From: Pseudomonadota bacterium
Lineage (GTDB): Bacteria; Pseudomonadota; Gammaproteobacteria; Burkholderiales; Sulfuriferulaceae
Reading direction: 5' to 3'
Length of the DNA stretch: 47,519 nt
Assembly (NCBI GenBank): GCA_021790515.1
Contig: JAJYHV010000078.1
Location: forward strand, 1 to 47,519
Part shown: positions 43,616 through 47,519 of the stretch, one piece after another
Position numbering within the stretch: position 1 is the first letter of the stretch
Layout of the letters: every line of letters starts with the position of its first letter
Position numbers and translations under genes: made by a program
Notes under the pieces: model-generated
Told to the model about the DNA's origin: nothing
Seen by the model: only the letters and a program-made list of their open reading frames with translations
Database searches by the model: none

Positions 43616-44188
43616 ATGGACGCGATAAAAAACAGTATCAATCTGACCGGACACTTTTTGATTGCCATGCCAGGCATGGCAGACGCTCGTTTTGCCCGTA
43701 CGTTGACTTATCTGTGCAAACACGATGAAGAAGGCGCATTAGGCATTATCGTCAACAGACCGATCGAGATGCAGATGTCCGACCTGTTTGCGCAGACCGG
43801 ACTGGTGCCGCAGAGCGATGAGCTGGGTAACCATCCTCTGTTTTTTGGTGGACCGGTCGAAACGGGGCGCGGCTTTGTCCTCCATCAACCGCTGGGAAGT
43901 TGGCAATCCACCTTGTCGGCAGGACAAGACATCGGATTGACGACCTCGCGTGATATCCTCGATGCGCTGGCGCAAGGCAATGGCCCTCAGCGGGTGATGG
44001 TGGCATTAGGTTATGCCGGTTGGTCAGCCGGACAACTGGAGAACGAATTGGCGCAGAATGCATGGCTTTCCGTCCCTGCGCAGGCAGAGGTCATTTTTGA
44101 TACCCCGATTGATGGACGACTGGATGCAGCCACTCATTTATTGGGGATCAATTACCTGGATCTGCCGGAAGAAGCCGGGCATGCTTGA
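43616..44188 (+). CDS. yqgE: YqgE/AlgH family protein
   Basis: The 190-residue protein has the family start LTGHFLIAMPGMADARFARTL and the conserved HDEEGALGIIVNRP, FFGGPVETGRGFVLH and ALGYAGWSAGQLENELAQNAWL. Its biochemical role is unknown; AlgH of Pseudomonas affects alginate gene expression. It overlaps the next gene (ruvX) by a few bases. The yqgE-ruvX-pyrR-pyrB-pyrC order is conserved in many beta- and gammaproteobacteria. Confidence 0.94.
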   Translation: MDAIKNSINLTGHFLIAMPGMADARFARTLTYLCKHDEEGALGIIVNRPIEMQMSDLFAQTGLVPQSDELGNHPLFFGGPVETGRGFVLHQPLGSWQSTLSAGQDIGLTTSRDILDALAQGNGPQRVMVALGYAGWSAGQLENELAQNAWLSVPAQAEVIFDTPIDGRLDAATHLLGINYLDLPEEAGHA

Positions 44189-44666
44189 ATCGCTGCCGGA
44201 AAAATCTCCGAAACAAACGATGCAAATATTGTCTGCCGGGACAGTATTGGGTTTTGATTATGGTCTGAAGCGGATTGGCGTGGCGGTCGGTGACCTGATG
44301 CTGAATCTTGCGCACCCGCTGGAAACCATCGCCAGTGATGTGGTGGCGATACGCTTCGCCCGTATTGGTGAGTTGGTGGCAGAATGGAAACCCGTGCTGG
44401 CGGTCATTGGCATGCCAGCGCACGATGATGGTCGTGAGCACGCGTTTGCCAGCAGTTGCCTGCGCTTCGGCCGTCGTTTGCATGGCCGGTTTGGCCTGCC
44501 TGTGTCGTGGGTGGATGAACGTTATAGTTCGGCCGCGGCGAGCATGGCGTTACACGAAGCTGGTGTGCGTGGCCGACAACAAAAATCCAGTCTTGACCAG
44601 ATGGCAGCACAACAGATTCTACAACTTTATCTGGATGACAGGAATTGTGGACATGACATTACCTGA
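44181..44666 (+). CDS. ruvX: Putative Holliday junction resolvase RuvX (YqgF)
   Basis: The 161-residue RNase H-like nuclease has the family start GFDYGLKRIGVAVGD with catalytic D26. It also has VIGMPAHDDGRE, the Glu of WVDERYSSAAA and the Asp of SSLDQMAAQQILQLYL. In E. coli the protein is essential and has roles in pre-16S rRNA processing. The start at ATG 44181 overlaps the yqgE end; an internal ATG at 44220 (MQILSAGTVLG) is an alternative closer to the domain. Its 3' end overlaps pyrR by 14 bp. Confidence 0.92.
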   Translation: MLESLPEKSPKQTMQILSAGTVLGFDYGLKRIGVAVGDLMLNLAHPLETIASDVVAIRFARIGELVAEWKPVLAVIGMPAHDDGREHAFASSCLRFGRRLHGRFGLPVSWVDERYSSAAASMALHEAGVRGRQQKSSLDQMAAQQILQLYLDDRNCGHDIT

Positions 44667-45150
44667 TGCAGAAACATTGATTCAGCAATTGGCGGATATT
44701 ATCAGGCCGGACATGACGCCTAATATGGTGCTGGTTGGCATGCATACGGGCGGAGTGTGGGCTGCTCAACGTTTGCACCCCTTGCTGGATGCGGGCATGC
44801 CGCACGGCAGCCTGGATATTTCTTTTTATCGGGATGACTTCGGGCAAAAAGGTTTGCATCCCACGGTCAAACCTACCCATTTGCCGTTTGAAGTCGAAGA
44901 CAGGGACATTTTGCTGGTGGACGACGTGTTGTTTACCGGACGTTCGGTACGAGCAGCGATGAATGCTCTGTTTGACTATGGGCGGCCACAACGTATTCGT
45001 CTGGCGGTGTTGATTGATCGGGTGGAAGACCGTCAACTGCCGATTGCGGCGGATTATGTTGGCGCGGCATTGCAGGTTCCTGCCACACAACACATTCATT
45101 TGATTCAACAGGAAAATAAAACGCTTATGCTGAAATTGGTAAACTTGTGA
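44653..45150 (+). CDS. pyrR: PyrR family uracil phosphoribosyltransferase/regulator
   Basis: The 165-residue phosphoribosyltransferase-fold protein has the PRPP loop [19 protein letters not shown] (about residues 85-103), the conserved [12 protein letters not shown] and [10 protein letters not shown]. In Bacillus PyrR binds pyr mRNA to attenuate transcription. In proteobacteria, mRNA control is less certain and I see no clear attenuator ahead of it. The start ATG 44653 has AGGA upstream; ATG 44635 is an alternative. It overlaps both ruvX and pyrB. Confidence 0.93.
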   Translation: MTLPDAETLIQQLADIIRPDMTPNMVLVGMHTGGVWAAQRLHPLLDAGMPHGSLDISFYRDDFGQKGLHPTVKPTHLPFEVEDRDILLVDDVLFTGRSVRAAMNALFDYGRPQRIRLAVLIDRVEDRQLPIAADYVGAALQVPATQHIHLIQQENKTLMLKLVNL

Positions 45151-46103
45151 TGGGCGGTAATCCACAATTGGATGAACAGGGCGCATTGCGCCATTTGTTG
45201 ACGATAGACGGCTTGCCACGTCAAACATTGGTGCAGATTCTGGATACTGCAGAAAGTTTTGTGGCTGTCAATGAACAGGAAGTGCGCAAAGTTCCCTTGC
45301 TGCGCGGTAAAGCGATTTTCAACCTGTTTTTTGAACCCTCCACCCGCACACGAACCACATTTGAGATTGCCGCCAAGCGGCTGTCTGCCGACGTCATCAA
45401 CCTGAATATTGGCACTTCCAGTCAGAGCAAAGGTGAAACCTTGCTGGATACAGTGGACAATCTGGCTGCCATGCAGGCGGACATGTTTATTGTTCGCCAT
45501 GCCCAGTCAGGCGCCGCTCACATGATTGCCCGCCACGTTGCACCGCATATTCATGTGGTGAATGCCGGGGACGGACGGCATGCCCATCCGACACAGGGGC
45601 TGCTGGATATGTTCACTATCCGGCGCTACAAATCAGCGTTTCATAACCTGCGTGTTGCGATTGTGGGTGATGTGTTACATTCACGCGTCGCACGCTCACA
45701 GATACACGCATTAACGACGCTGGGCGTGCCTGAAGTGCGCGTGGTGGCACCCAAAACCCTGTTGCCTGTTGACGTTGCACAGATGGGTGTACATGTCTTT
45801 CATGATATGGTGGCAGGCTTGCGGGATGTGGATGTCGTGATTATCCTGCGCTTGCAGAATGAACGCATGCGCGGCGCGCGCTTGCCCAGTACGCAGGAAT
45901 ATTTTCATTATTACGGGCTGACACCGGAGAAACTGGCCTGCGCCAAACCGGATGCCATCGTGATGCATCCTGGCCCGATGAATCGCGGGGTGGAAATTGA
46001 TTCGCGGGTGGCTGATGGCGGACAGTCGGTGATTTTGCCACAGGTGACGTTCGGAATTGCGGTACGGATGGCGGTGATGAGTATATTGGCAGGAAATTCA
46101 TGA
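45150..46103 (+). CDS. pyrB: Aspartate carbamoyltransferase catalytic subunit
   Basis: It forms carbamoyl-aspartate, the committed step of pyrimidine synthesis. The 317-residue protein has the carbamoyl-phosphate loop [13 protein letters not shown] (about 60-72), [12 protein letters not shown], the [11 protein letters not shown] segment and the C-terminal [11 protein letters not shown]. The ATG overlaps the pyrR stop as TGATG; an in-frame GTG at 45147 would add one residue. No pyrI regulatory gene is present. Instead pyrC' follows, as in Pseudomonas-type dodecameric ATCases. Confidence 0.96.
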   Translation: MGGNPQLDEQGALRHLLTIDGLPRQTLVQILDTAESFVAVNEQEVRKVPLLRGKAIFNLFFEPSTRTRTTFEIAAKRLSADVINLNIGTSSQSKGETLLDTVDNLAAMQADMFIVRHAQSGAAHMIARHVAPHIHVVNAGDGRHAHPTQGLLDMFTIRRYKSAFHNLRVAIVGDVLHSRVARSQIHALTTLGVPEVRVVAPKTLLPVDVAQMGVHVFHDMVAGLRDVDVVIILRLQNERMRGARLPSTQEYFHYYGLTPEKLACAKPDAIVMHPGPMNRGVEIDSRVADGGQSVILPQVTFGIAVRMAVMSILAGNS

Positions 46104-47401
46104 TGAAGATTCATCTGCAGGGAGGACGTATCATTGACCCACAGTCCGGTCTGGATCGGTTGGGGAATGTGTGCGTGGCGGATGGAAAAATTGTCGCCAT
46201 TGGCGAGCAGCCACCTGATTTTGTCGCCGACCGCGTGATTGATGCACGTGGGCTGTGTGTGTGTCCGGGGTTGGTCGATTTGTCGGTGCGTCTGCGTGAA
46301 CCCGGTAATGAATATCGCGCCACATTGGCGTCGGAAATGCGCGCGGCCTGTGCTGGCGGCGTGACCACGCTGGCTTGCCCACCCGATACGGAACCGCCGT
46401 TGGATGAAATCGGTCTGATCGAAATGCTGAAGTTTCGCGCTAAAAGCTTGCATCTGTCCAAAGTGTACCCCGTGGCTGCCTTGACGCAAAAACTGGCAGG
46501 CGAGCGCCTGACCGAAATGGCAGAACTGCGCGATGCCGGTTGTATTGGCGTTTCACAGGCTGACGCAGGATTGGTGGATAATCAGGTTTTGATGCGTGCG
46601 CTGGAATACGCCGCAACCTTTGATATTACGGTTTGGTTACGCCCACAGGATGTTTATCTGTCACGTGGCGGTGTGGCGCATGACGGAGTCGTGGCGGCCA
46701 GACTGGGGTTACCCGCGATACCGCTGGCGGCAGAAACCATTGCGGTCATGACTATTTTGCTTCTGGCGCGCGAAACCGGTGCGCGGGTGCATTTGTGCCG
46801 CCTGTCGTCTGCCATGGCGATTCAGATGGTGCGCCACGCCAAGGCGGAAGGCTTGTCCGTGACTTGCGACATCAGTATCCAGCATTTGCACTTGTCAGAG
46901 ATAGATATCGGCTATTTTGATCCGAACTGTCATCTCGTGCCGCCATTACGCAGTTTGCGTGATCGGGACGCTATTCGGACAGCACTGGCCGATGGCACCA
47001 TCGATGCAGTGTGTTCAGACCATACACCCGTCGATGATGACGCCAAATTGTTGCCCTTTGGCGAAACCGAACCTGGAGCAAGCGGCGTCGAGTTATTATT
47101 GGCGCTGACGCTGAAATGGGCGGCAGAAACCGGCGCGCCATTAGCGAAGGCGCTGGGAACCGTTACCTATCAACCGGCCCGAATCATGGGTGTTCCTGCC
47201 GGGCAATTGGCGGTTGGTGCGGCGGCCGATTTGTGTGTCGTGGATCTTGCACAATGGTGGCGAGTGGACGCCACATCGCTCAAAAGCCAAGGTAAAAACA
47301 CCCCGTTTTTCGGTTATGAGCTTTGCGGGAAAGTGCGTTATACGCTGGTGGACGGTCTGATGGCTTTCGAGGCAAATCAACACGGTTTATCAGATTCGTA
47401 A
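46100..47401 (+). CDS. pyrC': Dihydroorotase-like protein PyrC' (non-catalytic ATCase partner)
   Basis: The 433-residue protein has the type I dihydroorotase fold, but the zinc motif HxH reads S62-V-R64 in [14 protein letters not shown]. The later histidine motif is also altered ([10 protein letters not shown]), although CSDHTPV keeps its Asp. Such proteins (PyrC' or PyrX) lack dihydroorotase activity and serve as structural subunits needed for PyrB activity. An active dihydroorotase should be encoded elsewhere. Two start codons, 46100 and 46103, are possible; AGGA at 46091 favours either. It overlaps pyrB by 4 bp. Confidence 0.9.
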   Translation: MMKIHLQGGRIIDPQSGLDRLGNVCVADGKIVAIGEQPPDFVADRVIDARGLCVCPGLVDLSVRLREPGNEYRATLASEMRAACAGGVTTLACPPDTEPPLDEIGLIEMLKFRAKSLHLSKVYPVAALTQKLAGERLTEMAELRDAGCIGVSQADAGLVDNQVLMRALEYAATFDITVWLRPQDVYLSRGGVAHDGVVAARLGLPAIPLAAETIAVMTILLLARETGARVHLCRLSSAMAIQMVRHAKAEGLSVTCDISIQHLHLSEIDIGYFDPNCHLVPPLRSLRDRDAIRTALADGTIDAVCSDHTPVDDDAKLLPFGETEPGASGVELLLALTLKWAAETGAPLAKALGTVTYQPARIMGVPAGQLAVGAAADLCVVDLAQWWRVDATSLKSQGKNTPFFGYELCGKVRYTLVDGLMAFEANQHGLSDS

Positions 47402-47519
47402 ACGGGCGGATTGTCTGGTGCGCCTGGCGGCATGAGGGTTTTACCATAGCGTTGGCGCTGATGGTATTCGTACAGCTTGGCGTATTTCAGAAAGACATAA
47501 AATGCACCGCACACCGATG
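47377..47519 (-). CDS. Partial hypothetical protein (C-terminal end only)
   Basis: A minus-strand frame is open from the window edge to a TGA at 47377, giving 46 residues that end [17 protein letters not shown]. The visible part contains FYVFLKYAKLYEYHQRQRYG, which looks like the end of a membrane helix followed by a basic cytoplasmic tail. It overlaps the 3' end of pyrC' by 25 bp in convergent orientation. The family is not recognised, and the rest lies outside the window. Confidence 0.45.
   Translation of the reverse strand, partial: SVCGAFYVFLKYAKLYEYHQRQRYGKTLMPPGAPDNPPVYESDKPC

Overview
This 47.5 kb window is a gene-dense chromosomal segment of a Gram-negative bacterium, most likely a betaproteobacterium. 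The evidence is gene content and order: dnaB-alr, yqgE-ruvX-pyrR-pyrB-pyrC', ybiT-purN-DUF3108, and a small cytochrome c family with a conserved DRKVKS segment typical of this class. A pel slime operon, an energy-converting hydrogenase-related complex, several c-type cytochromes and a mer operon would suit an autotrophic, metal-exposed organism such as a Ferrovum- or Gallionella-like iron oxidiser. That genus-level guess is weak inference. No gap between genes exceeds about 250 bases, and no tRNA, rRNA, CRISPR array or complete insertion sequence was seen.

Layout. 0.1-5.0 kb: an orphan small ORF, D-amino acid dehydrogenase (dadA), a DUF4197 protein, oligoribonuclease (orn), an M48 membrane metallopeptidase and a small periplasmic cytochrome c. 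5.0-17.2 kb: a complete pelABCDEFG operon on the minus strand with strong translational coupling and a good promoter upstream of pelA. PelD keeps the RxxD c-di-GMP site. 17.4-24.6 kb, all minus strand: an SPFH/NfeD pair; a FAD oxidase-SDR-HAD operon resembling the DprE1/DprE2 epimerase pair; a CobD-like membrane protein; a GyrI-like protein; a DUF2892-ECF sigma factor-TusA-like operon; and a ribbon-helix-helix regulator.

24.8-32.0 kb: six tightly packed plus-strand genes encode two antiporter-like subunits, NuoH-like and HyfE-like membrane subunits, and the large and small hydrogenase-like subunits. The small subunit keeps its four cluster cysteines, but the large subunit has lost three of the four [NiFe] cysteine ligands, including the whole C-terminal pair. 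No ferredoxin-like or formate dehydrogenase subunit is encoded alongside. This fits an Ehr-type complex, whose function is unknown. It is transcribed divergently from the ribbon-helix-helix gene, with two palindromes between them.

32.2-37.2 kb, minus strand: a GAF/HD-GYP protein (probable c-di-GMP phosphodiesterase), DUF3108, purN and ybiT. 37.4-38.1 kb: a membrane-anchored cytochrome c with its own promoter and terminator. 38.1-40.9 kb: merA-merP-merT divergent from merR, with a textbook 19-bp-spaced mer promoter and dyad. 40.8-43.3 kb: alr and dnaB. 43.4-47.4 kb: a probably frameshifted CxxC gene, then yqgE, ruvX, pyrR, pyrB and a pseudo-dihydroorotase (pyrC') in which the HxH zinc motif is SxR. 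A partial minus-strand gene runs off the right edge.

Five copies of an imperfect palindromic element of about 65 bp lie in intergenic gaps. Their ends read GGAAGCGCTGATTNATTC, and the three best-supported left flanks read YTAR. It looks like a MITE derived from an IS5-type element. One copy sits in the pel leader and one abuts the M48 peptidase start.
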